A DNA stretch of 54,404 nt from Pseudomonas entomophila (GCF_013523125.1 NZ_JAAMQJ010000034.1:1-54404); one strand, 5' to 3'; shown: positions 24,004-33,765, numbered from the stretch's first letter. Numbers and translations: made by a program. Notes: generated from the sequence alone by a model not told the origin.

Positions 24004-25530
24004 ATGGACGCTGGTGCGCATAACGAAATGATGACAGGGGCTCAGTTTCTGGACAGCCTCGACGATGGACGCGAGGTGCATATCTATGGCGAGCGGGTGA
24101 AGAACGTCTGCGAGCACCCGGCCTTCCGCAACAGCGCCTACTCGCTGTCGCGCTTGTACGACGCGCTGCATGATCCCGCCACGCAGACCCTGATGACGGA
24201 CATCGACCCGGACGGCTATCGAACGCACCGCTACTTCATGCCGTCGCGTTCTTCCGCCGACCTGCTCAAGGCACGCGACGCCATCGCTCACTGGTCGCGC
24301 CTGTCCTATGGGTTCATGGGCCGTACGCCGGATTACAAGGCCGGCTTCACGGCCACCCTGCGTTCCGACCCACACCTCTATGCACCGTTTCACGACAACG
24401 CCCTGGCGTGGTACCGAAAAAGCGCCCGGCAGGTGATGTTCCTCAACCATGTCCTGGTCAACCCACCCATCGGGCGGGCACGCAGCGTGGCGGAAATGCG
24501 CGACATCTACCTGCACGTGGAAAAGGAAACGGACGCCGGCATCATCGTGCGCGGCGTGAAGATGGTGGCCACCAGCGCGGCCTTGTCCAACGCCACCTTC
24601 GTGGCGCAGAACAGCGCCACGCAGTACCGGGCAGGCGCCGAAGAAGACTTCGCCCTGTGCTTCATTCTGCCGATGAATGCGCCCAACCTGAAGATCATGT
24701 GCCGCCGCTCCTATGAAGCCGCGGCCTTGAGCCCGTTCGACAACCCGCTGTCCAGCCGCTTCGACGAGAACGATTCGGTGCTGATCTTCGACGGCGTGCT
24801 GGTGCCGTGGGAAAACGTCCTGATCTACCGAGACGTCGAGCGGGCACGCAGTTTCTACGCCGCGTCAGGCTTCCTGAACCGCTACCCGTTGCAATCCGGT
24901 ACCCGCCTGGCCGTCAAGATGGATTTCATCTGCGGGCTGCTGGCCAAGGTCCTGGCGTCCAACGGCTCCTCGGAGTTCCGAGGCGTGCGCACGCGGCTGG
25001 CGGACATCGTGGCCCTGCGCAACATGCTGTGGACGTTGACCGAAAACCTGTGCCAATCGCCCGAGGTCCGGCAGGACGGCTCGGTCGTGCCACGGCTCGA
25101 GGCGGCCGCCACCGTGCGCTACTTCGGCACCCAGATGATGAGTCAGCTCAAGCCGGTCTTCAACACGATCCTTGGTGGCTCGCCGATCATGCAGGTGTCC
25201 AGCTGGCTGGACATGGCCGACCCCCAGACCCGTCCGCTGATCGATGACTACTACCAGGGCACGAACCAGACGGCTTCCGAGCGCATGAAGCTGATCAAGC
25301 TGCTGTGGGACGCACTGGGCAGTGAGTTCGCCGGCCGCCATGAACTCTACGAGAACAATTACGCCGGCAACAACGAGCAGGTTCGTCTGGACATGCTGCG
25401 CCATTGCGAAACCGCTGGTGTGATGGACCAGTGCACGTCCCTGGTCGACCAGTGCCTGGGTGACTACGACGAGACTGGCTGGGCAGCGCCAGGCTGGCGG
25501 TTCGAACCGCGCCACCCCGAAATCCGCTGA
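24004..25530 (+). CDS. 4-hydroxyphenylacetate 3-hydroxylase family flavin monooxygenase (HpaB/PvcC-like)
   Basis: This 508-residue protein belongs to the acyl-CoA-dehydrogenase-fold, reduced-flavin-dependent HpaB family. It begins with MTGAQFLDSLDDGREVHIYG, the usual family opening, and has the flavin and substrate segments VHVEKETDAGIIVRG-like (seen as LHVEKETDAGIIVRG near 185) and LIFDGVLVPWENVLIYRD near 270. Its length matches PvcC and HpaB. These enzymes hydroxylate phenols or N-functional groups with FADH2 from a partner reductase, and no reductase gene is present here. ATG 24004 is preceded by AAGGAAG. PvcA/PvcB isonitrile genes are absent, so this is not a pvc locus. Confidence 0.88.
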   Translation: MDAGAHNEMMTGAQFLDSLDDGREVHIYGERVKNVCEHPAFRNSAYSLSRLYDALHDPATQTLMTDIDPDGYRTHRYFMPSRSSADLLKARDAIAHWSRLSYGFMGRTPDYKAGFTATLRSDPHLYAPFHDNALAWYRKSARQVMFLNHVLVNPPIGRARSVAEMRDIYLHVEKETDAGIIVRGVKMVATSAALSNATFVAQNSATQYRAGAEEDFALCFILPMNAPNLKIMCRRSYEAAALSPFDNPLSSRFDENDSVLIFDGVLVPWENVLIYRDVERARSFYAASGFLNRYPLQSGTRLAVKMDFICGLLAKVLASNGSSEFRGVRTRLADIVALRNMLWTLTENLCQSPEVRQDGSVVPRLEAAATVRYFGTQMMSQLKPVFNTILGGSPIMQVSSWLDMADPQTRPLIDDYYQGTNQTASERMKLIKLLWDALGSEFAGRHELYENNYAGNNEQVRLDMLRHCETAGVMDQCTSLVDQCLGDYDETGWAAPGWRFEPRHPEIR

Positions 25531-25600
25531 TCGTTGATCCGTGAAAACGATGCCCTCGGGCATCGACGGCCTTTCTTTGCCTGAAAAACAGGAGATACCG

Positions 25601-26644
25601 ATGGTCTACACCGGTGAATGGAATCGTGACGAAGTCGACTACAAGGCGCTGGCGGGGCAATGGCATGTGCTGTGCCGCAGCGAGGATGTCGGTGCGCAGC
25701 AACCGCTGGCCGCCAAGCTGCTGGGCGAAGACCTGGTGCTGTGGCGAGACGAAGCAGGCCAGGTCCATGCCTGGAAAGACTACTGCGGCCATCGCGGCGC
25801 ACGCCTGTCACTGGGCTGCGTCAAGCAAGGCGAAATCGAGTGCCCCTACCATGGCTGGCGCTACAACGCCCAGGGGCAGTGCACACGGGTACCCGCCCAC
25901 CCGGAGCGCAGCGGGCCGGCCTCGCACCGCCTGGTGTACCGGCATCATGCGCAGGAGCGCTACGGCTACGTGTGGGTCAGCCTGGAAGCACCTCAGCGGC
26001 CCTTGCCCGAGCTGCCGCAGTGGGAGGACGACAGTTATCGGAAGGTCTACGCCGGTCCTTACCACTACAAGGCCAACGCGCTGCGGTCGCTGGAGAACTT
26101 CATCGACGCTTCGCACTTCCCCTTCGTCCATGCTCACCTCAACGGCCTGCCGGACGCACCGGAACCGCTGAAGAAGTACAGCGTGCACGAGGACGAGCGT
26201 GGCCTGCATTCGTCGGAGATCACCGTGTTCCAGCCCTTCGGCGATCACCGTGGCATACCGGTCAACGCTCGCTACACCTACTCGGTGCTCAACCCCACCA
26301 CCGCCTACTTCATGAAGAAGACCGGCGAAACCGAACGTTTCTGCACGTTCTTCAACGCCACACCGGTGGATGAGGCCGAGTGCATCATCTGGCTGATCGT
26401 GGCCATCAACTTCGGCCCCGAGCTGACCCTCGAGCAGATCCTCGCCCGTCAGAACACCGTGTTCGAACAGGACCGGCGCATCGTCGAGTCCCAGCGTCCC
26501 GCCCGCCTGCCACTGGACCCCCGTGCGGAAATGCACGTGGTCAGCGACCGCATGGGCCTTGAATACCGCCGCTGGATCCAGACCCTGGGCCAGCGTGCGA
26601 TCCATCAGAAGCAGGACTCCACCATCGCAACGGTTTCCCTTTGA
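25601..26644 (+). CDS. Rieske non-heme iron oxygenase, alpha subunit (vanillate O-demethylase-like)
   Basis: This 347-residue protein has a Rieske 2Fe-2S domain (Cys and His in DYCGHRGARLS near residue 51 and CPYHGWRYNAQGQC near 70). A catalytic domain follows with the mononuclear iron motif NFIDASHFPFVHAH, giving D-x2-H-x4-H near 160-175. Size and layout match single-component-type oxygenases such as VanA, which demethylate or hydroxylate aromatic or heterocyclic substrates. No ferredoxin reductase gene is in the cluster. ATG 25601 has AGGAG at ideal distance, and the frame upstream is not needed. It lies 70 bp after the HpaB-like gene. Confidence 0.93.
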   Translation: MVYTGEWNRDEVDYKALAGQWHVLCRSEDVGAQQPLAAKLLGEDLVLWRDEAGQVHAWKDYCGHRGARLSLGCVKQGEIECPYHGWRYNAQGQCTRVPAHPERSGPASHRLVYRHHAQERYGYVWVSLEAPQRPLPELPQWEDDSYRKVYAGPYHYKANALRSLENFIDASHFPFVHAHLNGLPDAPEPLKKYSVHEDERGLHSSEITVFQPFGDHRGIPVNARYTYSVLNPTTAYFMKKTGETERFCTFFNATPVDEAECIIWLIVAINFGPELTLEQILARQNTVFEQDRRIVESQRPARLPLDPRAEMHVVSDRMGLEYRRWIQTLGQRAIHQKQDSTIATVSL

Positions 26645-26658
26645 CAAGGAGTGTCCTC

Positions 26659-28029
26659 ATGACCCCGAACGCTTTGCACATGCTGGCCACGCGAGAATCC
26701 AATGCCCGTACGTACGCCAGGAACATTCCAAGAATCCTGAGCCACGGCCAGGGTGCCGAAGTCATCGACAGCGAAGGTCGGCATTACCTGGACTGCCTGG
26801 CCTGCGCAGGCGCGCTGCCCCTGGGCCATAACCACCCGTTCGTTCGCGACCGGGTGATCGCCTTTCTTCAATCGGGGCAGTTGCAGCAGGCGCTGGACAT
26901 CGCCACCCCCGCCAAAGTCGATTTCATCGAGGAACTGTACCGCGCGCTTCCCGCCGAATTCGCCGCCAGCGCCCGCTTCCAGCTCTGCGGCCCTACGGGC
27001 GCGGATGCCGCCGAGGCGGCCCTCAAGCTGTTCAAGACCGCCACCGGACGGCGTCCGGTCATCGTGTTCCAGGGTGCCTACCATGGGATGACCCACGGGA
27101 CGCTGGGCATGATGGGCAACCTGGCGCCCAAGCAGGCGATCAGTGGGTTGCCCGGCGAAGTGCAGTTTGTGCCCTATCCGTATGCCTTCCGCAGTTCGTT
27201 CGGCACGGGCATGGACGCGGCGGACACCGATACGTTGAGCCTGGCGTGCCTGGACAACCTGCTCAGCGACCCTGAAAGCGGCGTGGGCAAGCCGGCCATG
27301 GTGTTGCTCGAAGCCATTCAGGGCGAGGGGGGCTGCATTCCCGCCAGTGCCCAGTGGCTGCGTCAGGTACGCGAAATCACCACGCGCCATCAGGTCCCGC
27401 TGGTGATCGACGAGATCCAGAGCGGGATTGGCCGCAGTGGCGACATGTTCGCCTTCGAACACGCCGGCATCACCCCGGATGCCATCCTGCTCTCCAAGGC
27501 CATCGGCGGTGGCTATCCCCTGTCGGTACTGGTCTATCTGGAGCAGTACGACCTGTGGAAACCCGGCGCGCATGCCGGCACCTTCCGGGGTAACCAGATC
27601 GCGCTGGTCAGCGGCGCCGCTACCCTGGAGTACATTCGCCAGGAGGGTCTGCTCGAGCATGTGCGTCAGGTAGGCGCTCAACTGCGCGAAGGCCTGCTTC
27701 GGCTCCAGCAGCAGCATGCCTGCATCGGCGATGTCCGGGGGCGCGGCCTGATGCTGGGCATGGAACTGGTCGACCCGGAAGGTGCGCTGGATGCCCAAGG
27801 TCATCGCCTGGCTGCCGGCGAACTGGCCACACAGGTGAAGCGGGCCTGCCTGGACGAGGGCCTGCTCATCGAGACAGGCGGGCGGCACGGTGCGGTGCTG
27901 CGGTTCCTGCCGCCGCTGGTGATCACCTGCGCACAGGTGGAGCAGATCCTGCAGCGCCTCGGCCGCGCCCTGCAGCGCACGCGGGCTCATGCGCCGCAGG
28001 TGGTCCCGACACTGGAGGCGCAGGCATGA
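26659..28029 (+). CDS. Class III PLP aminotransferase, diaminobutyrate-2-oxoglutarate transaminase-like
   Basis: This 456-residue class III (omega) aminotransferase is closest in look to the EctB/PvdH/RhbA diaminobutyrate group. It begins with RESNARTYARNIPRI and contains the PLP-site motifs CGPTGADAAEAALKLFK, FQGAYHGMTHGTLG and VIDEIQSGIGRSG. LLSKAIGGGYPLSVLVY carries the Schiff-base lysine. PvdH-type enzymes make 2,4-diaminobutyrate from aspartate semialdehyde. Start ATG 26659 has AAGGAG upstream. Its stop overlaps the N-hydroxylase start (ATGA), so the two products are probably consecutive enzymes. The real substrate may differ from diaminobutyrate. Confidence 0.87.
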   Translation: MTPNALHMLATRESNARTYARNIPRILSHGQGAEVIDSEGRHYLDCLACAGALPLGHNHPFVRDRVIAFLQSGQLQQALDIATPAKVDFIEELYRALPAEFAASARFQLCGPTGADAAEAALKLFKTATGRRPVIVFQGAYHGMTHGTLGMMGNLAPKQAISGLPGEVQFVPYPYAFRSSFGTGMDAADTDTLSLACLDNLLSDPESGVGKPAMVLLEAIQGEGGCIPASAQWLRQVREITTRHQVPLVIDEIQSGIGRSGDMFAFEHAGITPDAILLSKAIGGGYPLSVLVYLEQYDLWKPGAHAGTFRGNQIALVSGAATLEYIRQEGLLEHVRQVGAQLREGLLRLQQQHACIGDVRGRGLMLGMELVDPEGALDAQGHRLAAGELATQVKRACLDEGLLIETGGRHGAVLRFLPPLVITCAQVEQILQRLGRALQRTRAHAPQVVPTLEAQA

Positions 28030-29327
28030 ACCGGACCTCGTCTATCGTCGACGTACTGGGCATCGGTTTCGGTCCAGCCAACCTGGCGCTGGCCATCGCG
28101 CTCGAAGAACTGGCGCCTCATCTGGACGTGGCATTTCTGGAACGCCGCCTGGGACCACTCTGGCAACCCAACATGCTACTGCCCGGCTCGGACATCCAGA
28201 ACCATCCGTTGCGTGACCTGGTGACGCCGCGCAATCCACGCAGCCGCTATGGCTTCACCAACTTTCTCTTCGAGCAAGGCCGTCTCTACGAGCACCTGAA
28301 CCTGCCGCTTCATTATCCGCTGCGCGAGGAGTATGCCCAGTACGTCACCTGGGTCGCCGGCTTCTTCGCCGACCGCGTGCAGTATGGCTGCGAGGCGCAG
28401 AGCGTGGCGTTGGTCGACGACGCCGGGGATGGGCGCCACTACCAGGTCACCTGCACCGACGGCCGTGTCCTGCGCGCACGTGCCCTGGTCCTTGCACCTG
28501 GACGCACGCCGCATGTACCGGCGCCGTTTGCCGGGATCAGCGACGCCCGTATTCGCCACCTGAACGACTACCTGCCGGCACTGGCCGAAAGCATCGCGGC
28601 GACGGGCGGCCAGTCCCGGGTGGCGGTGATCGGTGGCAGCCAGAGCGCTGTGGAAATCCTGCTCCATGCCAGCGACCAGTCGGGCGTCCGGGACGTGGTG
28701 GGCTTCACACGCAACTTCGGCTACCGGCAAAAAGACACCAGTCCGTTCTCCGATGAGGTCTACTTTCCCGCCTTCGTCGACACGTTCTATCGCGCGGACC
28801 CCGACCAGAAGGCGCGGTTGCGCCGCGAGCTGGTGCACACCAACTATTCGGCGGCCGATATCGACGTCCTCAACCAGTTGTACGTGCGGCGTTATGAGCA
28901 GTCCTTGCGCGGAGAAAGCCGGCTGCAGTTGCGCACGTGCGAGGAGATCCAGGCCTGTCGACCGTCGGCCGCCCAGGTGGAAATAGAAAGCCGGCACGCC
29001 CTCGAAGGCCGTCATCATCGTCAAGGGTTCGACCTGGTCATCCTGGCCACGGGTTTTCTCGACCTTGGGCAAGGCGAACGGCAGGAGCCTGTGCCACCGC
29101 TACTGGCGGCGTTGGTCGGCGAGCATGCGCGCGAGGGGCTGTCGGTCCAGCGCGACTACCGTATCGAGCTGGGGCACGCCTTGCCGATCTACCTGAATGG
29201 CCTGTGCGAGTCCACGCATGGGATGGGCGATGCCGGCTCCTTCAGTTTGCTGGCGCTGCGCGCCCAGTCCATCGTCGAGTCGCTGACCGCAGGCCTGGCA
29301 GCTTCAGAGCCCGTCGATCATGCATAG
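28026..29327 (+). CDS. SidA/PvdA/IucD-family amino acid N-hydroxylase
   Basis: This 433-residue flavin monooxygenase of the ornithine/lysine N-hydroxylase class has the FAD motif VLGIGFGPANLALAIALEEL (residues 10-29) and the NADPH motif VAVIGGSQSAVEILLHA (about 199-215). It also has HTNYSAADIDVLNQLY near 278, the NYS-x2-D amino-acid-binding region seen in ornithine-type enzymes, and the C-terminal ATGF signature (LVILATGFLD). It should hydroxylate a terminal amine of a diamino acid, giving a hydroxylamine. Coupling to the aminotransferase suggests diaminobutyrate or a related product as substrate. No NRPS or NIS synthetase follows, so this is not a usual siderophore locus. Its end overlaps the next gene by 8 bp. 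Confidence 0.9.
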   Translation: MNRTSSIVDVLGIGFGPANLALAIALEELAPHLDVAFLERRLGPLWQPNMLLPGSDIQNHPLRDLVTPRNPRSRYGFTNFLFEQGRLYEHLNLPLHYPLREEYAQYVTWVAGFFADRVQYGCEAQSVALVDDAGDGRHYQVTCTDGRVLRARALVLAPGRTPHVPAPFAGISDARIRHLNDYLPALAESIAATGGQSRVAVIGGSQSAVEILLHASDQSGVRDVVGFTRNFGYRQKDTSPFSDEVYFPAFVDTFYRADPDQKARLRRELVHTNYSAADIDVLNQLYVRRYEQSLRGESRLQLRTCEEIQACRPSAAQVEIESRHALEGRHHRQGFDLVILATGFLDLGQGERQEPVPPLLAALVGEHAREGLSVQRDYRIELGHALPIYLNGLCESTHGMGDAGSFSLLALRAQSIVESLTAGLAASEPVDHA

Positions 29328-30576
29328 CCCCGGTTTGCGCGACCTGCTGATGGCGCCCTCCTGCTGGCAGGCCCAGCTGACCTGCCGCCAGATCCACACC
29401 GCGCCCTTGCCGCTGGAAACCGATGTCGCCGTCATCGGTGCCGGCCTTGGCGGCCTGGCCGCCGCGCAGCGGGCGCTCGAGGCCGGGCTGTCCGTCACGG
29501 TACTGGAGGCGAACCAGGTCGGCAGCGGCGGCAGCGGGCGAAATTCAGGTTTCGTGGTCCCCGTCCCTGCTCGTCACACGCCAGACTCATTGAGTCGATG
29601 CGCAGGCAGTGGCACCGGCGCATTGATGGCGGCGCTTCAAGAGGCCGTTCATGACGTGTTCGAGCAGGTGCCGAGCACGCCTCGGCGGGGTTGGCTGCAA
29701 CCGTTCACGTCGGCGGCGTCCACCCAGGCACGGACGCTGGCCACCGGTTGGCGCGCCCTGGGCGTGGAGGTCGCCGTGCTCGAAGGCGAGGCCTTGGCGC
29801 ACGCGATCGGCACCTCTCGCTACACGACGGCCCTGCACTTTCCAGGCGGCGGCGCCATCGACCCCATGGCCCTGCTGCAACAGCTGACCCATGGGATCTA
29901 TCACCAGGGTGGCTCGATCATCGAGCACTGCCCGGTCGAACGGATCACCCCCAAGGGCCCTGGGTTCACCTTGGAGACGCCAGCAGGCTGCTTGAATGCA
30001 CGTCGTGTCTTCATCGCCGGCAATGCCTACGGCACCGGCGCCAGCCGGATGACCCGTCGCACCGTAGGGCCGCTTTCGCTCACCTTGGCCACCTTCACCC
30101 TGCCACGCCCTGCCGCATCCAGCCCGCTGCCTTTTTCCGACACGCACAAGGACATGTGGTTTGCACGCTGGCTGGACGCCCGTACGGTCCTGACCGGGTG
30201 TTTCGCCCTTCCGCTGCAGCGCTCGCCGAAAGCCTGCAGCGATCTGTTGCAGGCGCGCCTGGAGGGTCTGTATGGCCACCGCCCCGCGGCACCGCGCCAA
30301 CAGTGGGCCGGTTGGGTGGGGTTGACGCCTGATGGCCTGCCCAAGGTCCACGACGACAGGGGACGGATCCTCAGCTGGAGTGGCTGCAACGGCCGCGGTA
30401 TCGCCCTGTCGCTGATGATGGGCCGAACCCTGATGGACCAGCTGTGCGGGCTGTCCGGGCCACGCCTTCCCCTGGCCGGGCCGGGCTGGCAACCAGGCAA
30501 CGTGCTGGCCTGGCTGGCGCAGGCCGTCATCGCTCGAGACCGTTACCGACAACGCCGCGCCCTGCTGGCGTCCTGA
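29320..30576 (+). CDS. FAD-dependent amine/amino acid oxidase (DadA/PuuB family)
   Basis: This 418-residue flavoprotein of the DAO superfamily has the Rossmann motif DVAVIGAGLGGLAAAQRAL at about residues 30-48. VLEANQVGSGGSGRNSGFVV follows, whose GSGGSGRNSG is typical of PuuB/OrdL gamma-glutamylputrescine-oxidase-like enzymes. The C-terminal WSGCNGRGIALSLMMGR closes the FAD site. It would oxidise a primary or secondary amine, or a hydroxylamine, to an imine, oxime or aldehyde. The start overlaps the N-hydroxylase end by 8 bp, so it likely acts on that enzyme's product. Its first 28 residues resemble the N-terminal extension of PuuB. The substrate is not known. Confidence 0.85.
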   Translation: MHSPGLRDLLMAPSCWQAQLTCRQIHTAPLPLETDVAVIGAGLGGLAAAQRALEAGLSVTVLEANQVGSGGSGRNSGFVVPVPARHTPDSLSRCAGSGTGALMAALQEAVHDVFEQVPSTPRRGWLQPFTSAASTQARTLATGWRALGVEVAVLEGEALAHAIGTSRYTTALHFPGGGAIDPMALLQQLTHGIYHQGGSIIEHCPVERITPKGPGFTLETPAGCLNARRVFIAGNAYGTGASRMTRRTVGPLSLTLATFTLPRPAASSPLPFSDTHKDMWFARWLDARTVLTGCFALPLQRSPKACSDLLQARLEGLYGHRPAAPRQQWAGWVGLTPDGLPKVHDDRGRILSWSGCNGRGIALSLMMGRTLMDQLCGLSGPRLPLAGPGWQPGNVLAWLAQAVIARDRYRQRRALLAS

Positions 30577-30603
30577 GTCCCCTTTTCTGCCTGAGAGTCC
30601 ACC

Positions 30604-31233
30604 ATGAGCGCCTGTCCCTTTCATTATTCGCAGTACCGCGCCACCTCACCTGAACTGATCGATCGCTTCATCGACGCTTTCCCCTTGGCGATTCTCACCT
30701 CGCACGCAGAGGGACGTTTCTGTTCCAGCCACATTCCCCTGCTGCGCCAGGCGGACGGTTCGCTGTTCGGTCATGTGGACGGGGGCAACCCCCAGTTTCG
30801 TGGACAGGACGAAGTCCATTGCCAGATCATCTTCATGGGGCCGTCTGCCTACATCCCGCCTGAGGCGTATGTCTCCTCGCAGCTACCGACCTGGAATTAC
30901 CTCGCCGTGCACATGCAGGCCACCGTCCGCGTGTCCGAGAACGCCCACCAGAACCTCGAGATCCTGAAACAGACAGCGCAGCGACTGGCAACCAGCGAGC
31001 GGAGCTACCACGTCGATCCTGCCGATCCCAGGGTGCTGAAGAACCTGCCCCATATCCTCGGCCTGAGCATTCACCCGCTTTGCGTGGAGGGGCGCTTCAA
31101 GCTGTCCCAGGACAAGACCGCGCCCGACGCTTTGGCTGCGCTGAACCATCTGCTGTCCCAAGGCCTCGACAGGCACCATGACTTGCTGGCCGACCTGCTG
31201 ACCCCTGCCCCCTTGCATCCCATTGAGGCCTGA
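30604..31233 (+). CDS. PaiB-like FMN-binding protein
   Basis: This 209-residue protein resembles the FMN-binding negative transcriptional regulator PaiB. Matching parts are PLAILTSHAEGRFCSSHIPL (residues 29-48), IFMGPSAYIPPEAYVSSQ (about 79-96), PTWNYLAVHMQATVRV and GRFKLSQDKT. The fold is the split-barrel FMN-binding type. No helix-turn-helix is evident, so despite the family label it may be an enzyme or flavin carrier instead of a DNA-binding protein. It follows the oxidase by 27 bp and precedes the tautomerase by two bases, so it is part of the same operon. Confidence 0.85.
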   Translation: MSACPFHYSQYRATSPELIDRFIDAFPLAILTSHAEGRFCSSHIPLLRQADGSLFGHVDGGNPQFRGQDEVHCQIIFMGPSAYIPPEAYVSSQLPTWNYLAVHMQATVRVSENAHQNLEILKQTAQRLATSERSYHVDPADPRVLKNLPHILGLSIHPLCVEGRFKLSQDKTAPDALAALNHLLSQGLDRHHDLLADLLTPAPLHPIEA

Positions 31234-31235
31234 CC

Positions 31236-31625
31236 ATGCCCATCGTGCGTATAGAAGACCCCGTACAGCGAACGCCTGAAACACGTCAGGCGGTCATCGA
31301 GACGGTTTACCGTTGCCTGCGACACGTCTTCAAGGTGAGCGACGAGGAGCTGCAAGCGCGTTATCACACCTACGCCCCTCAGGACTTTCGCAGCCCAGGG
31401 GACTGCGAGGCCTTCATTCAGGTCGAGATCACCGTCTTCAAAGGGCGCACCCTGGAAACCAAGCGTCGGTTGTACCAGGCCCTCAGCCAGGCGTTGTCGG
31501 AGCAGCTTCACCTGCCGATGGAGGCGGTGCTGATCCTGCTCGACGAGCGTGAGGGTGAGAACTGGGGCATGCGCGGCGGCATACCCGCCTGCGAGATCGA
31601 CTTCGGGTATGCCATCGACATCTAG
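31236..31625 (+). CDS. Tautomerase-superfamily protein, malonate-semialdehyde-decarboxylase-like
   Basis: This 129-residue protein begins MPIVRIEDPV; after Met removal Pro1 would be the catalytic base of the tautomerase superfamily. The length of 129 and the C-terminal NWGMRGGIPACEIDFG, which parallels the region of MSAD carrying active-site arginines, place it nearer to the MSAD/cis-CaaD side than to 4-oxalocrotonate tautomerase, which has about 62 residues. It may tautomerise, decarboxylate or hydrate a 3-keto or unsaturated acid. It is the last gene of the operon; a strong terminator follows within 35 bp. Confidence 0.85.
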   Translation: MPIVRIEDPVQRTPETRQAVIETVYRCLRHVFKVSDEELQARYHTYAPQDFRSPGDCEAFIQVEITVFKGRTLETKRRLYQALSQALSEQLHLPMEAVLILLDEREGENWGMRGGIPACEIDFGYAIDI

Positions 31626-31655
31626 TCTCGAGACGACCCTGGCTGGAGCGGCAAA

Positions 31656-31685
31656 CAGAAACGGCGCCCGAAGGCGCCGTTTCTG
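31656..31685. terminator. Bidirectional terminator between the cluster and rho
   Basis: A perfect 13-bp stem, CAGAAACGGCGCC (31656-31668) and GGCGCCGTTTCTG (31673-31685), has a CGAA tetraloop. It gives a T-rich 3' side on both strands. It lies between the convergent tautomerase and rho stops and should end both transcripts. Confidence 0.85.
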
Positions 31686-31698
31686 TGCGAAGCGCTTG

Positions 31699-32958
<1,260 letters not shown>

Positions 32959-33154
32959 AAGGGGAGTGACGTAATCATGTAAGAAGGGAGGATTAAGCTT
33001 CTGGCTTAATGAAGCCGCGCCGCAAGAAGGCGACAGGATCGCGTACTGATTCGAATTGGGGGTGCATCGGCGACGGCGTGCAGAGGGCACTGGAGAAACA
33101 GTGCGAGGCCGAATGTATCACTTGCTTTTTTCGACGTCTAGTGATTTGCAAAAG

Positions 33155-33182
33155 AAAAGCCCCGGAAATCCGGGGCTTTTTC
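33155..33182 (-). terminator. Rho-independent terminator of trxA
   Basis: AAAAGCCCCGG (33155-33165) and CCGGGGCTTTT form an 11-bp stem with an AAAT loop. T-rich sequence follows on the minus strand, 16 bp past the trxA stop. It separates trxA from the rho leader. Confidence 0.85.
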
Positions 33183-33198
33183 GTCGCTCGTGCCAGCC

Positions 33199-33525
33199 TT
33201 ACAGGTTGGCGTCGAGGAACGCTGCCAGCTGCGACTTGGACAGTGCACCCACCTTGGTGGCCTCGACGTTGCCGTTCTTGAACAGCATCAGGGTCGGGAT
33301 GCCACGCACGCCGTGCTTGGCCGGGGTTTCCTGGTTTTCGTCGATGTTCAGCTTGGCGACGGTCAGCTTGCCTTCGTAGGTGGAGGCGATGTCGTCCAGC
33401 ACGGGAGCGATCATCTTGCAGGGGCCGCACCATTCGGCCCAGTAGTCGACCAGTACCGGACCTTCGGCCTTCAGCACTTCAGCTTCGAAGGTGGCATCGG
33501 TGACGTGTTTGATCAGATCGCTCAT
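33199..33525 (-). CDS. trxA: Thioredoxin 1
   Basis: This 108-residue protein is the main cytoplasmic disulfide reductase. The active site WCGPC is in VLVDYWAEWCGPCKMIAPVL (about residues 24-43), and the cis-proline loop GIPTLMLFKNG lies near 75. Length matches E. coli TrxA. ATG 33525 is chosen because GGAG precedes it on the minus strand; an upstream in-frame ATG at 33537 would add four residues. It lies upstream of rho in the same direction, as in many gammaproteobacteria, but has its own terminator. Confidence 0.97.
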   Translation of the reverse strand: MSDLIKHVTDATFEAEVLKAEGPVLVDYWAEWCGPCKMIAPVLDDIASTYEGKLTVAKLNIDENQETPAKHGVRGIPTLMLFKNGNVEATKVGALSKSQLAAFLDANL

Positions 33526-33765
33526 GGATAGCTCCATATCATAGGCAAGAAAACATGACCCATCATAGCCGCACCGGCGCGCTACAGGAAGCTGCGGGCG
33601 ATTGGCTGTCACTATGGCAACGCTTGAGCGTTTCAATCGGCCTCCTCGTGCAGGCTCATCGGGTGCCATGTCGCTGCCTCCCCTCAACGCAGATCACGCC
33701 GCGCGTTGGCGCGCGCCGTGGATCGTGGCACGATTGCCAGGTAATCGACCGAGAACCTCGAGATC

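Noticed and set aside
20060..31625. Reading the cluster as a pyoverdine, pvc (paerucumarin) or other siderophore locus
   Set aside because: PvdH-, PvdA- and PvcC-like enzymes are present, but there is no NRPS, NIS synthetase, isonitrile synthase or TonB receptor in the window.
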